Shown here piece by piece: positions 15,389 through 23,214 of a stretch of 64,000 bases of DNA; position 1 is the first letter of the stretch; every line of letters starts with the position of its first letter. A program made the position numbers and the translations under genes. The stretch covers positions 3,742,115 through 3,806,114 of the forward strand of contig NZ_JH597773.1 of the NCBI RefSeq assembly GCF_000243335.1. Direction: 5' to 3'. Source of the stretch: Leptonema illini DSM 21528. GTDB lineage: Bacteria; Spirochaetota; Leptospiria; Leptospirales; Leptonemataceae. Below the pieces are notes generated by a model. That model had not been told where the DNA came from, searched no databases, and worked only from the letters and a program-made list of their open reading frames with translations.

Positions 15389-16306
15389 TTACAACTTCTT
15401 TTCGGCGCTCAGATACACGCGCGAAGACGGCGTCTTGTGAATCGTCGCTGCCAGCTTGCGTGACGCTTCGATGACGGCATCCAGATCGACGCCCGTTTCA
15501 TAGCCCGAGCGATGCAGGGCGTAGAGCAGATCTTCGGTGGCCAGATTGCCGGCCGCACCGCGCGCATACGGACATCCGCCCAGGCCGCCTGCGGACGAGT
15601 CGAAACGCCGCATACCGTATTCAAGCGAGCGAAAGATAAGCGAAAGCGCCGTGCCGCGCGTATCGTGATAATGACCTGCCAGCCTGTCCACCGGCACATG
15701 CGGAATCAGCAGATCGAGAAGACGCGAAAGATCGTCCGGAACGGCCACACCGATCGTCTCGCCGAGGGAGATCTCAAAACACCCGACATCGAGCAGACGC
15801 TTGCAGACGTCGACCACTCGCTGCGGATCGACGGGCCCGGCATACGGACATTCGATGACGGTGCTGACGTAGCCGCGCACCGGTATGGCATTCTCGCCTG
15901 CAAGGCGGATAACGTCGGCGAAGCGATCGAAGCTCTCATCGACGGAGCATCCGATATTTTTCTGTGTGAAGGCATCTGAAGCCGCCGTGAAGACGGCCAC
16001 TTCCTGAACCCTGGCTTCGAGAGCCGTCTGCATGCCTTTCAGATTCGGAACAAGAGCGGAGAGCGTCGTTTGCGAAAGGGCGTCGTCGCCTTGCTGCTCG
16101 TGACGCAGAGAGCGATAGAGCTCTTCGGCATCGGCAAGTTGCGGAATGCGATCCGCTCTTACAAAGGAGGTCGCCTCGATGCGACGCAATCCGGCATGAG
16201 CGAGGTCTTTGATGAATTGCAGCTTCGCGGCCGTGGGCACGCTGGTCTTTTCGTTCTGCAGTCCGTCGCGGGGGCCGACTTCGATGATCTGGATCTTTTT
16301 TTTCAT
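15389..16306 (-). CDS. Hydroxymethylglutaryl-CoA lyase-like enzyme
   Basis: A 305-residue TIM-barrel enzyme of the DRE-metallolyase group. The N-terminus MKKKIQIIEVGPRDGLQNEK holds the catalytic Arg-Asp pair, EATSFVRADRIPQLAD follows, then CPYAGPVDPQRVVDV, ISLGETIGVAVP, the metal-binding HYHDTRGTAL and the loop GGLGGCPYARGAAGNLATEDLLY with the conserved Cys. This matches HMG-CoA lyases, which split HMG-CoA into acetyl-CoA and acetoacetate in leucine breakdown. Start 16306 is where family similarity begins; the frame stays open 88 codons further upstream but that part overlaps the ogt gene and has no similarity. Confidence 0.92.
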   Translation of the reverse strand: MKKKIQIIEVGPRDGLQNEKTSVPTAAKLQFIKDLAHAGLRRIEATSFVRADRIPQLADAEELYRSLRHEQQGDDALSQTTLSALVPNLKGMQTALEARVQEVAVFTAASDAFTQKNIGCSVDESFDRFADVIRLAGENAIPVRGYVSTVIECPYAGPVDPQRVVDVCKRLLDVGCFEISLGETIGVAVPDDLSRLLDLLIPHVPVDRLAGHYHDTRGTALSLIFRSLEYGMRRFDSSAGGLGGCPYARGAAGNLATEDLLYALHRSGYETGVDLDAVIEASRKLAATIHKTPSSRVYLSAEKKL

Positions 16307-16365
16307 AGGGGGATGGGCGGGGGGCAATATGCTTTCAGTGACACATGGTGGGCCTGAGCAAAAGT

Positions 16366-16941
16366 TCAGCGAGTCGGATGCCGATTTTTTTCGACGTCGC
16401 GTCGCTGTCGTGCAAAACCGTAGCGCTCTCGTTGAAACGGCAGCTGCTTCGATTCCAGTTTCAACAGAAAGTCCTTGCGCTTGAGCCCGCCGCCGAAGCC
16501 CGTCAGTTTGCCCGTGGAACCGGCGACGCGATGACAGGGAACGATGATGGCGACCGGATTGGATCCGCATGCGCCGCCGACGGCACGGGAGGCCTTCGGC
16601 TGGCCGAGCTCGTTTGCAATGTCGCCGTACGACTTCACGACGCCGAAGGGGATGGCCTCGAGGCGCTGCCAGGTGCGACGTCGGAACTCCGTCCCGTAGA
16701 GTCGAACGGGAACGCCGAAGTCCTGACGTTCGCCCTGAAAGTATTCGGCAAGCTCCACCACCGTTTGTGCAAGCAGCCGCTCTTCGTTCGCCGATTCGGG
16801 CAGCGCAAGCAGCGAGTAGAGGGCGTTGTCGGTGAAGAAATCCGACATCTCAAGGTCGTCGAAATCCAGTCGGATGACGGCATCGTCTTCGATGTCAATA
16901 TGCAGTGGCCCGACGGGCGAGCTGACCGTGGCGTGAAGCAT
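16366..16941 (-). CDS. ogt: Methylated-DNA-protein cysteine methyltransferase
   Basis: A 191-residue suicide repair protein that takes alkyl groups from O6 of guanine onto its own cysteine. The active site IVPCHRV is intact, preceded by FRRRTWQRLEAIPFGVVKSYGDIANELGQPKASRAVGGACGSNP (winged helix with arginine finger) and followed by GFGGGLKRKDFLLKLE. A tail of about 28 basic residues after the usual end is extra. Upstream on this strand, TTGACA with TTTGCT 17 bases later could be a promoter lying only seven bases before the ATG. Confidence 0.95.
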   Translation of the reverse strand: MLHATVSSPVGPLHIDIEDDAVIRLDFDDLEMSDFFTDNALYSLLALPESANEERLLAQTVVELAEYFQGERQDFGVPVRLYGTEFRRRTWQRLEAIPFGVVKSYGDIANELGQPKASRAVGGACGSNPVAIIVPCHRVAGSTGKLTGFGGGLKRKDFLLKLESKQLPFQRERYGFARQRRDVEKNRHPTR

Positions 16942-16947
16942 CGCCTA

Positions 16948-16981
16948 CAGCAAAGCAACTGCAGCAGGGGATGTCAAGCGG
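16948..16981 (-). repeat. Short dispersed element, copy 1 (promoter-like)
   Basis: On the minus strand CCGCTTGACATCCC, a variable stretch of 11 bases, then GCTTTGCTG. A second copy lies at 18816-18850. Both begin a few bases after the stop codon of a minus-strand gene. TTGACA and TTTGCT are spaced like a sigma-70-type promoter, here pointing at ogt. Confidence 0.5.
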
Positions 16982-16985
16982 TCGG

Positions 16986-17483
16986 TTAAAGCGTCAATTC
17001 GGAAAGAAGATCGTCGAGGAAGCGCCTGACGGCCTCCCTTTCTACGGGGCCATATTTCTTCAAACGATTCAGCAATCGCTTGTCCCGAGATTCGTGGAAT
17101 TGTTGGTGGGCGCCGTGGATGGCTCGGCCGGCATCGGTAAGGCCAAACAGAACTTCTTTCTTATTGTGGGGCTTTCTGTAGGTTTCGATCAGGTTCTTTT
17201 CGAGCAGGCGCGCCGAAATCTTCGAGATGGCGCTCTTCGTAAGTCCCGTCAGCTCGGCAATCGTCGTCAGGTTGGACTCCGGATGACTGCCGATACAATC
17301 GATCGCATGCAGCTCTGAAATCGAAAGATTCTGAAAATCCTCATCGTAACCTTTTTCGCGTATCAGATCGACGATAACATGTTTATGCTGCTCCTGAAAG
17401 GAGCGATACTGCTCGAAGAGCGTTCCCAGTCTCTTGATGAGATCGCGGCCTTCTTCCCGGCTTTCTTGAGACTTTCGGTTCAT
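16986..17483 (-). CDS. MarR family transcriptional regulator
   Basis: A 165-residue winged-helix dimer. The core NLTTIAELTGLTKSAISKISARLLEKNLIETYRKPHNKKEVLFGLTDAGRAIH shows the MarR recognition helix and the beta-wing. It is divergent from the oxidoreductase gene at 17684, and the 200-base gap holds a perfect 14-bp dyad (17649-17662) and a repeated GGAAACAATATG, which fit a MarR-type operator. It probably represses itself and the oxidoreductase and responds to a small aromatic or oxidising compound. This is inference from layout. Confidence 0.88.
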   Translation of the reverse strand: MNRKSQESREEGRDLIKRLGTLFEQYRSFQEQHKHVIVDLIREKGYDEDFQNLSISELHAIDCIGSHPESNLTTIAELTGLTKSAISKISARLLEKNLIETYRKPHNKKEVLFGLTDAGRAIHGAHQQFHESRDKRLLNRLKKYGPVEREAVRRFLDDLLSELTL

Positions 17484-17613
17484 GGCGATCGAAGGACATC
17501 CCAGAAACAGAAATCTTTACAATTCGTAAACCTTTTCTCGAAAAAGCGGCTTTTTCTGTAAGGCGCCGTGGACCGTAGAAAAACCTCCCTGCGAACCGTA
17601 AAATTGTTGACAC

Positions 17614-17668
17614 GGAAACAATATGCCGTTCCTGATTGCAGGAAAATAGTTTCCGAGGAAACAATATG
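17614..17668. promoter_or_regulatory. Candidate MarR operator region
   Basis: GGAAACAATATG occurs twice, at 17614-17625 and 17657-17668. The second copy overlaps a perfect dyad GTTTCC-GA-GGAAAC (17649-17662). The first is part of an imperfect dyad with TTGTT at 17604. Two sites of this kind between a marR gene and its divergent neighbour are typical of autoregulation. Confidence 0.6.
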
Positions 17669-17683
17669 TGTCTGGAGGGTTCC

Positions 17684-18274
17684 ATGAGAACGGTTATCGT
17701 CTTCAATCACCCCTACGAGGGTAGCTACTGCAACGCCATCTTGAAGTCCGTCATGAACGGACTGCATAAAGCGGATCAGGACGTCGATCTGATACACCTC
17801 GATAACGACCGCTTCGACCCCGTTATGACGAAAGAAGATCTGAAGGCCTTTCTGGATCGAAAGCCCGTCGATCCGGTCGTGTTGAACTATACGGAGCGCC
17901 TGGCCAGGGCCGATCATCTTATCTTCATCTTCCCCATCTGGTGGGAGATGATGCCCGCATTGACGAAGGGCTTCATCGACAGGGTCATCTTTCCCGGCGT
18001 GGCCTTTGAATTCAAAGAAAAGGGACACGGCATGAATCCGCTTCTCAAGAACCTGAAGGGCGTCACCGTTATCACGACGATGAACACTCCGCGCCTTCTC
18101 TATCGCCTTCGCTACGGCAACGCAGTGAAAAAGGCGCTGTTGACCGGAACCTTCTTCAAGCTCGGCTACAGAAATCTGAAGTGGATTAACCTCAGCATGG
18201 TGAAGTCGGCTTCGGATAAAAAACGCAGGAAGTGGCTGAACGACATCGAAGCGAAATTCGCATCACCGAATTGA
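17684..18274 (+). CDS. Flavodoxin-fold NAD(P)H oxidoreductase
   Basis: A 196-residue protein of the NAD(P)H:quinone oxidoreductase/KefF-like flavodoxin fold. MRTVIVFNHPYEGSYCNAIL is the FMN phosphate-binding start, and RADHLIFIFPIWWEMMPALTKGFIDRVIFPGVAF is the signature strand-turn region with the Trp-Trp that packs on the flavin. Such enzymes reduce quinones or azo/nitro compounds with two electrons. The start is set by GGAGG at 17674-17678; an upstream in-frame start would cover the operator. It is probably controlled by the divergent MarR protein and followed by a DUF4405 membrane gene after 45 bases. Confidence 0.9.
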   Translation: MRTVIVFNHPYEGSYCNAILKSVMNGLHKADQDVDLIHLDNDRFDPVMTKEDLKAFLDRKPVDPVVLNYTERLARADHLIFIFPIWWEMMPALTKGFIDRVIFPGVAFEFKEKGHGMNPLLKNLKGVTVITTMNTPRLLYRLRYGNAVKKALLTGTFFKLGYRNLKWINLSMVKSASDKKRRKWLNDIEAKFASPN

Positions 18275-18319
18275 AGACATGTCTGTAAGGAAAACTCTAA
18301 CTCTACAAGGAGAAGTAAG

Positions 18320-18811
18320 ATGAAGAAGAAGCAGAACTATAGCATTCCCATGGCCATTCTGTATATCGGACTTGCCGTTACGGGGATCATCATGTTCTTT
18401 CACGTTGATACGCCGGGCATGCAGATCCTGCATGAAATCTTCGGACTGATCTTCGTCGCTTACGCGGGCATGCACATCTTCCTGAACTGGAGAGTGCTTC
18501 GCAGCTATTTTCCGCATACGACCGTACGCATCCTCGCCGCAGTCTTTCTGGTCCTCGGTATCGGTGTTTATGTATACGGAGCCATGAATGGTCGCAATCC
18601 GCTCCAGACGGCGGCCTTTGAAATTCCGAATGCGCCGATATATGTCGTAGCCGATCTGCTCAGGCTCGAACACCATCAGGCAGTGCAGGCTTTACAGAAC
18701 GAGACGGGAGTACCGGTGCAGGCCGACGATACGATCCTCGCCGTTTCGGCAAAAAGCGGCAAGGATTTTCACGATCTCATCGCCGCATTGATCGAGGAGA
18801 GGGAGAAGTAG
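18320..18811 (+). CDS. DUF4405 family membrane protein (copy 1)
   Basis: A 163-residue protein with three hydrophobic segments (about residues 8-28, 37-55 and 70-90) and a soluble C-terminal domain of about 65 residues. The His in MFFHVDT, LHEIFG and GMHIFLNW are spaced like heme ligands of small cytochrome b-type membrane proteins, which fits DUF4405. A clear paralogue of the same length lies at 33586-34077. Its start has a good ribosome-binding site (AAGGAGAAG). The neighbourhood with a flavin oxidoreductase suggests electron transfer at the membrane, but this is inference. Confidence 0.75.
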   Translation: MKKKQNYSIPMAILYIGLAVTGIIMFFHVDTPGMQILHEIFGLIFVAYAGMHIFLNWRVLRSYFPHTTVRILAAVFLVLGIGVYVYGAMNGRNPLQTAAFEIPNAPIYVVADLLRLEHHQAVQALQNETGVPVQADDTILAVSAKSGKDFHDLIAALIEEREK

Positions 18812-18815
18812 GTCA

Positions 18816-18850
18816 CAGCAAAGCCAGGCTGGGCGTGGGATGTCAAGCGG
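18816..18850 (-). repeat. Short dispersed element, copy 2
   Basis: Minus strand CCGCTTGACATCCC, 12 variable bases, GCTTTGCTG; the outer blocks are identical to those at 16948-16981. Here no gene starts downstream, so if it acts as a promoter it would read antisense into the end of the DUF4405 gene. Confidence 0.5.
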
Positions 18851-19183
18851 CTACTTCAGATGTTCGGCAAGAACTTTCTTTGCATACGTCTGCCATGCCG
18901 TGTAGCCTTCCTGCCGAGCCTTCTCCTTTAACCGCTGCAAGAAGTTGGCAGAGAAGCGAATAGATACCAGCTCTTCTTTTTCTGCCTCCGGTTTTCTGGG
19001 GCGACCGACGTGTCGCTTAACGGCAATGGCAAGCTTCTTATGCTCGCTCTTGCTTACCGGGCGCAGCGATGCAATCTGCTCTTCTGTCAGTTCGGGCATC
19101 GAATCAAAGTCGTAGCCTTTCCACGGCTCTTTTTTCTTTGCTACTGAGTTTGCGCGCCGAGATGATCCGGATGACTTCTTCAT
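18851..19183 (-). CDS. BrnA-like/ribbon-helix-helix antitoxin-type protein
   Basis: A 110-residue basic protein. MPELTEEQIASLRP and the C-terminal VSIRFSANFLQRLKEKARQEGYTAWQTYAKKVLAEHL resemble BrnA-type antitoxins with a ribbon-helix-helix DNA-binding end; GRPRKPEAEKEE is a basic linker. It is 15 bases downstream of a HicB-like gene and likely in one operon with it. No BrnT-like toxin gene is visible beside it. Family assignment is by pattern only. Confidence 0.65.
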   Translation of the reverse strand: MKKSSGSSRRANSVAKKKEPWKGYDFDSMPELTEEQIASLRPVSKSEHKKLAIAVKRHVGRPRKPEAEKEELVSIRFSANFLQRLKEKARQEGYTAWQTYAKKVLAEHLK

Positions 19184-19198
19184 TGTCTTACCGTTTCG

Positions 19199-19447
19199 TC
19201 AGTATTTGGTCGACCGAGAATTCGGGAAAAAGGGAACGGCCACGATATTCTTGCCGCTCACCTTTTTTCGTGGGAGTGGAAAGATGATGCTTGAATCGGC
19301 CGGTTCATCAAGATACAGAGATAGAGCCTCTATCATGTTCTTCTCGAGATCGGGTATTGAATCAGCCTGCGTCATACAGCCCGGTAGTTCCACACATTCA
19401 GCCCAGAGCCCATCTTGATCTTTATGGATGCGAAAATGGTATTGCAT
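19199..19447 (-). CDS. HicB-like protein
   Basis: An 82-residue protein with the HicB fold: MQYHFRIHKDQDGLWAECVELPGCMTQADSIPDLEKNMIEALSLYLDE. HicB antitoxins have this partially degraded RNase H-like domain plus a C-terminal DNA-binding part; here the protein ends soon after the fold and the DNA-binding role may be served by the next gene. AGAGG six bases before ATG 19447 decides the start; an earlier ATG at 19468 lacks one. No HicA toxin is seen on either side. Confidence 0.75.
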   Translation of the reverse strand: MQYHFRIHKDQDGLWAECVELPGCMTQADSIPDLEKNMIEALSLYLDEPADSSIIFPLPRKKVSGKNIVAVPFFPNSRSTKY

Positions 19448-19766
19448 CGTTACCTCTCGCTTTGTCACAAACTTTTTAAAAGCTCTTGTTGGATCGTGAC
19501 GTAGTATGCGTTTTTTAGAAATCAGATCTGTTAATAACCGTTGAGACGGTTTGTTCGACCGCTACTCGGCCCGAGCCGGCAATTATGGTTTTTGTGCGCC
19601 GCACAAGCAAGGTTAAGATCGTCCTTCTCTTCGACCGAACACAATTCGTTTTTCGTATTAGTGTCCCCTGATTGTGATATTCTTCTCCTTTACCCTATCT
19701 GATGAATGTCAAGATTGATTTCTTACCTTGATTTGGTAGGGAGAACAGGGAGAATGACTTTTTAAG
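19448..19766. other. Intergenic stretch without a recognised gene
   Basis: About 320 bases, AT-rich near both ends. I see no open frame with family similarity, no HicA-like toxin and no tRNA. It carries TTGACA on the minus strand at about 19710 but no good -10 box at the right distance. It marks the start of the AT-richer restriction-modification segment. Confidence 0.6.
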
Positions 19767-20744
19767 GTGGTCAAGGTGTCGGTCCAGAGGAAAACCAAGG
19801 TGCTGCATGCGCCTGAAAGCAAGCTGAATGGATTTAAAAGGGGAAACACCAAAACATCCAGTTTTGGTGTTTCTAAACGCGAGAGTCATGATTCATCAAC
19901 TTTTTATTCCCGATTTCGGGCACCGTTGCTTTCCAATGATGAAATTATCAACAGGCTTGAATCTGTTGATCAAATTATCTGCGGTGATGCAAGGAAGATG
20001 CGGGTTTTGCCGGACAACTCCATTGCCCTGGTTGTTACATCTCCCCCATACTTTGTCGGTAAGGCGTATGAAGAGATTACACGCGGCTCGAAACAACCTA
20101 CTACTTATTCGTCTTACCTGAAAATGTTGCATTCAGTCTTCGCCGAATGCTATCGGGTTCTGGAGCCGGGGGGAAGAATTGCAATCAATGTCGCCAACTT
20201 GGGAAGAAAACCATACAGATCATTGTCAACGGACATTATCAGAATCTTGCAGGAGGAACTTGGTTTTTTGCTGAGGGGGGAGATAATATGGCAAAAAGCC
20301 GCGGGGGCTTCCGGTAACTGTGCTTGGGGGAGTTTCGCGAAGGCTACGAATCCAGTTTTGCGAGATCTTTCGGAGCGTATTATCGTCGCATGCAAGGGTC
20401 GTTTTGATCGAGCTATTGCACCTAAAAAGCGAGAAAAGCTTGGGTTGCCGTTTGAGAGCACCATTAGCAAAGAAGATTTCATGAGCTGGACACTGGATAT
20501 ATGGTCAGTGCCTCCCGAAAGCGCCAAACGAATAGGTCATCCCGCGCCATTCCCTGTGGAAATCCCTCGACGATTGATTGAGTTGTATACTTTCAAAGAC
20601 GATATAGTACTGGATCCCTTTATGGGTTCTGGCTCCACAGCCATCGCTGCCATAAAGACCGGGCGACATTATTTTGGCTATGATCTTGAACCTGATTACT
20701 GTCGTTCGGCTGCGGTGCGTATTGACCGGGAAAAGAACAATTGA
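19767..20744 (+). CDS. Site-specific DNA methyltransferase (beta class, TSPPY type)
   Basis: A modification enzyme of up to 325 residues. The catalytic motif VVTSPPYFVGKAYEE (motif IV) comes before the AdoMet-binding DPFMGSGSTAIAAIKTGRHYFGYDLEPDYC (motif I), the order of the beta class; TSPPY favours N4-cytosine methylation. The first 50-60 residues show no similarity and include a perfect hairpin in the DNA (19844-19872), so translation may really start at TTG 19926 (LSNDEIINRLESVDQIICGD). The GTG at 19767 is the longest option. It lies 12 bases before a probable endonuclease gene, and both are richer in A/T than their neighbours, suggesting transfer. Confidence 0.9.
   Translation: MVKVSVQRKTKVLHAPESKLNGFKRGNTKTSSFGVSKRESHDSSTFYSRFRAPLLSNDEIINRLESVDQIICGDARKMRVLPDNSIALVVTSPPYFVGKAYEEITRGSKQPTTYSSYLKMLHSVFAECYRVLEPGGRIAINVANLGRKPYRSLSTDIIRILQEELGFLLRGEIIWQKAAGASGNCAWGSFAKATNPVLRDLSERIIVACKGRFDRAIAPKKREKLGLPFESTISKEDFMSWTLDIWSVPPESAKRIGHPAPFPVEIPRRLIELYTFKDDIVLDPFMGSGSTAIAAIKTGRHYFGYDLEPDYCRSAAVRIDREKNN
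19844..19872 (+). promoter_or_regulatory. Perfect 12-bp inverted repeat near the methyltransferase start
   Basis: AAACACCAAAAC, loop ATCCA, GTTTTGGTGTTT. The stem is perfect over 12 bp. It lies within the longest reading frame of the methyltransferase but upstream of the part with family similarity, so it may be a regulatory hairpin or operator rather than coding sequence. Confidence 0.6.
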
Positions 20745-20756
20745 TGCAGGATAACC

Positions 20757-21770
20757 GTGTCCAGCTTGAGAACAAAAATTACTGAGTTGACTACTGGCAT
20801 GGGAATGCTGGGCCATGATTCAGTGGAAAAGGCCTTTGCCAGTCGCTCGCCTGTATTGGTTAATATTGCACCCGATCAATGGAATGAATTGGAGTTGGCC
20901 TATGCAAATGGTGGATTTAAGCAGGATTTCGAAAGTGCGTTTGGAAACGGGCAGGCATTTCTCCGTGCCAGTAGAGGGTTACGAAATCGCCCGCCACTAA
21001 GGATAGAGTGGAAAGGTGAGCACAAAAGTCGGGGTGATGAATCTGTTCCTGTCGACTTAAGAGTCGATTATGTTTACTTGATAAGCTGTAAGTATTTATC
21101 AAAAGTCCTGCATAACTCTTCGCCCACCAGGTTATTCCGTCATATGCTGCGTTCAAATGTCCAGATCCAATCGGAGGATTGGTACGATACTGTTGCGCCC
21201 GGCGAATTGCAGGCATTGTATGAACAAACCCAAAAAGCTTGTAAAAATAAGAACCTTGATCTGCCCAGTGCAGTGAGCGAGCTAAAAACGCAGCAAAGAA
21301 AGAACTTGCAAGAAGCCTTTCCTAAACCGTGGCCTGAAGCTGTTCAATCGGCGTATAAGGATCTTTGCGTCAAAGTATCAGATGTAACGGCCAAGCTATG
21401 GAAAGAAAATCTTGGCGATCGAAATGAACGGTTGAATCTTTTTTGGCGCCTTTTGCGCTTTGGGTCGGCACCTTACTTCGTGTTAGGAGCCAGTGATAAA
21501 GAATCAATTAACTTGCTAATCGCTACCGCTTGGGATTGGAGTCGACGATATCAGTTGCTCGATATTGAAATAAGCTCAAAGCATGCTGGCCAGCCAGTGG
21601 TTTCGTGGAAGTGTGCTGTGCATGATCGACTTGTGTCTGGGGATTTTGAAATCGACGGTCATGTCGAGATACGCTGGAGTCACGGTCGTTTTTGCGGCCC
21701 TCCGGAGGCAAAAATTTATCTAGACACGGACCATAAACTGGTCCCCGGTTATTGGCCAATAACCGATTAA
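20757..21770 (+). CDS. Probable type II restriction endonuclease
   Basis: A 337-residue protein with no close family that I can name. The segment RGDESVPVDLRVDYVYLISCKYLSKVL has an acid followed by a hydrophobic strand and CK, which could be a PD-(D/E)xK-like site in which the usual acid is replaced. Position right after a methyltransferase, shared AT-rich composition and size all fit the cleavage partner. GTG start at 20757 with AGGA six bases upstream. An alternative is an accessory protein of the modification system. C-terminal DGHVEIRWSHGRFCGPPEAKIYL is distinctive. Confidence 0.6.
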   Translation: MSSLRTKITELTTGMGMLGHDSVEKAFASRSPVLVNIAPDQWNELELAYANGGFKQDFESAFGNGQAFLRASRGLRNRPPLRIEWKGEHKSRGDESVPVDLRVDYVYLISCKYLSKVLHNSSPTRLFRHMLRSNVQIQSEDWYDTVAPGELQALYEQTQKACKNKNLDLPSAVSELKTQQRKNLQEAFPKPWPEAVQSAYKDLCVKVSDVTAKLWKENLGDRNERLNLFWRLLRFGSAPYFVLGASDKESINLLIATAWDWSRRYQLLDIEISSKHAGQPVVSWKCAVHDRLVSGDFEIDGHVEIRWSHGRFCGPPEAKIYLDTDHKLVPGYWPITD

Positions 21771-21784
21771 GCACCGCCCCGCCT

Positions 21785-22294
21785 TCACTTCGGAACGGTC
21801 GTCTTTCCGCTCAGCACGAAGTCGAGGATGTTCTCGGCCGTACGCATGACGATGCGCTGCACGTCCTGAAAGCCGGCAAAGCCGCCGTAGTACGGATCTG
21901 GAACATCGGGAATAGGATCGCTTTCGCGTTGCGGATCAAATGTGCGAAAGAGTACGACCTTCTTGCGATCGGCATCGTTCGTCGCCATCGACAGAAGATC
22001 ACTCAGGTTCTTATGATCCATGGCGAAGATCCAGTCGAACTTATCGAAGTCTTCGACCTCGAACTGGCGGGCCAGCGAATCAAGCGTGACGCCTTTTTCG
22101 CGCGCCGCTCTGCGCGTATCAGGATGCGGACGTTCGCCGATGTGAAACGACGAAGTGCCTGCCGAGTCGACGACAAAGCGTGAGAGCATCTCGCGTTCCT
22201 GTATCAGATGCTTGAAGGCTCCTTCGGCGGCCGGAGATCTACATATATTACCGTGACAGACAAAGAGTACGCGAAGGGGCTTCTGTTCGCTCAT
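21785..22294 (-). CDS. Low molecular weight protein-tyrosine phosphatase
   Basis: A 169-residue phosphatase. The P-loop VCHGNICRSPAAEGAF holds the catalytic Cys and Arg (CX5RS), and DVPDPYYGGFAGFQDV near the end holds the general acid Asp. Related enzymes dephosphorylate tyrosine kinases of capsule synthesis or stress regulators; some are arsenate reductases, but the DP-(Y)Y loop favours tyrosine phosphatase. The gene stands alone, convergent with the restriction gene, and next to the thioredoxin-domain gene. Confidence 0.92.
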   Translation of the reverse strand: MSEQKPLRVLFVCHGNICRSPAAEGAFKHLIQEREMLSRFVVDSAGTSSFHIGERPHPDTRRAAREKGVTLDSLARQFEVEDFDKFDWIFAMDHKNLSDLLSMATNDADRKKVVLFRTFDPQRESDPIPDVPDPYYGGFAGFQDVQRIVMRTAENILDFVLSGKTTVPK

Positions 22295-22346
22295 GATTCC
22301 ACCTGAATAAGATATGGCCGATTGTATTACGGACGGCCTGCCTCTG

Positions 22347-23129
22347 TCAATAGAGAATCATTGCCAGGCGCTTTCGAACCTCGTTCACAACGGGATGATT
22401 CTGTCCGAGGATACGAAAGCATGAAATCAGATCGGCTTTGAACTCAGCCTGACGTGTCGGATCTTCTTTCACTCGCTGTAGCAATGCCTCCAGTACATCG
22501 GCAGCCTTTGCTTCGTTGAAAAGCCCTTTTAACACGTCGAGCGATTCGGCAAGCGCCTCCGCTCCGCCTTCACTATGTCGGTGCATGTATTCTTTCAGCG
22601 CAAGAGCGGCATCGCTGAACGGGCTGCCGACTTCGGGAATGCGGCCGAGAACGTTCTGTAGCATCTGTGCATCGTCAAGCACGGCGGGCATCGCGCCCCA
22701 GAGGATGGCCTCGGCATCGGCGCCGCTGCGATTCTCGGCGAGGATCTGTCGCACGGCGGCCATCGGATCAGACGAGGCAAGGCCGATCAGCTCCTCCCGA
22801 CTCTCGTCGCTGATATGCTTTTCGAGGAACTTACGCAGATGCGGCTCGGGAAGCGCTCCGGTGAAGGTATCGACAGGCGCTCCGCCCGAGAAGAGAATAC
22901 AATGGGGAATGCCCGAGATGCGGAACTGAGCGGCCAGCGCCTGTTCTTCGTCGGTGTTGACCTTAACAAGCTTCCACTTACCGGCGTATTCTTTTTCGAG
23001 CTTTTCAAGGACGGGTCCGAGCATGCGACACGGACCGCACCAGGGGGCCCAGAAGTCGACAAGGACGGGCTGATCTTTTGACGCCTCAAGGACGTCGGTT
23101 TGGAAGGATTGCTGATTCGATTCGATCAT
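22347..23129 (-). CDS. Thioredoxin-domain protein, CnoX/YbbN-like
   Basis: A 260-residue cytoplasmic protein. Residues 1-108 form a thioredoxin domain with an intact redox site FWAPWCGPCRM and the cis-Pro in ISGIPHCILF; the rest (about 110-260) is a helical TPR-like region as in YbbN/CnoX co-chaperones, which hold unfolding proteins and guard their thiols during oxidative stress. In many YbbN proteins the site is not CGPC, so this one may also reduce disulfides. Divergent from the membrane gene at 23215. Confidence 0.87.
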   Translation of the reverse strand: MIESNQQSFQTDVLEASKDQPVLVDFWAPWCGPCRMLGPVLEKLEKEYAGKWKLVKVNTDEEQALAAQFRISGIPHCILFSGGAPVDTFTGALPEPHLRKFLEKHISDESREELIGLASSDPMAAVRQILAENRSGADAEAILWGAMPAVLDDAQMLQNVLGRIPEVGSPFSDAALALKEYMHRHSEGGAEALAESLDVLKGLFNEAKAADVLEALLQRVKEDPTRQAEFKADLISCFRILGQNHPVVNEVRKRLAMILY

Positions 23130-23214
23130 ACCCCCAGGGAGTATGAAATCGGTGAGATCGTCAAGCAGAAAAAGGGCGTCTCATCGCTTTCTTTGCCGAC
23201 AATAGAAGCGTATT

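Noticed and set aside
20757-21770. Second methyltransferase or helicase in the restriction unit
   Set aside because: No AdoMet or Walker motif is present; the PD-(D/E)xK-like stretch makes an endonuclease more likely.
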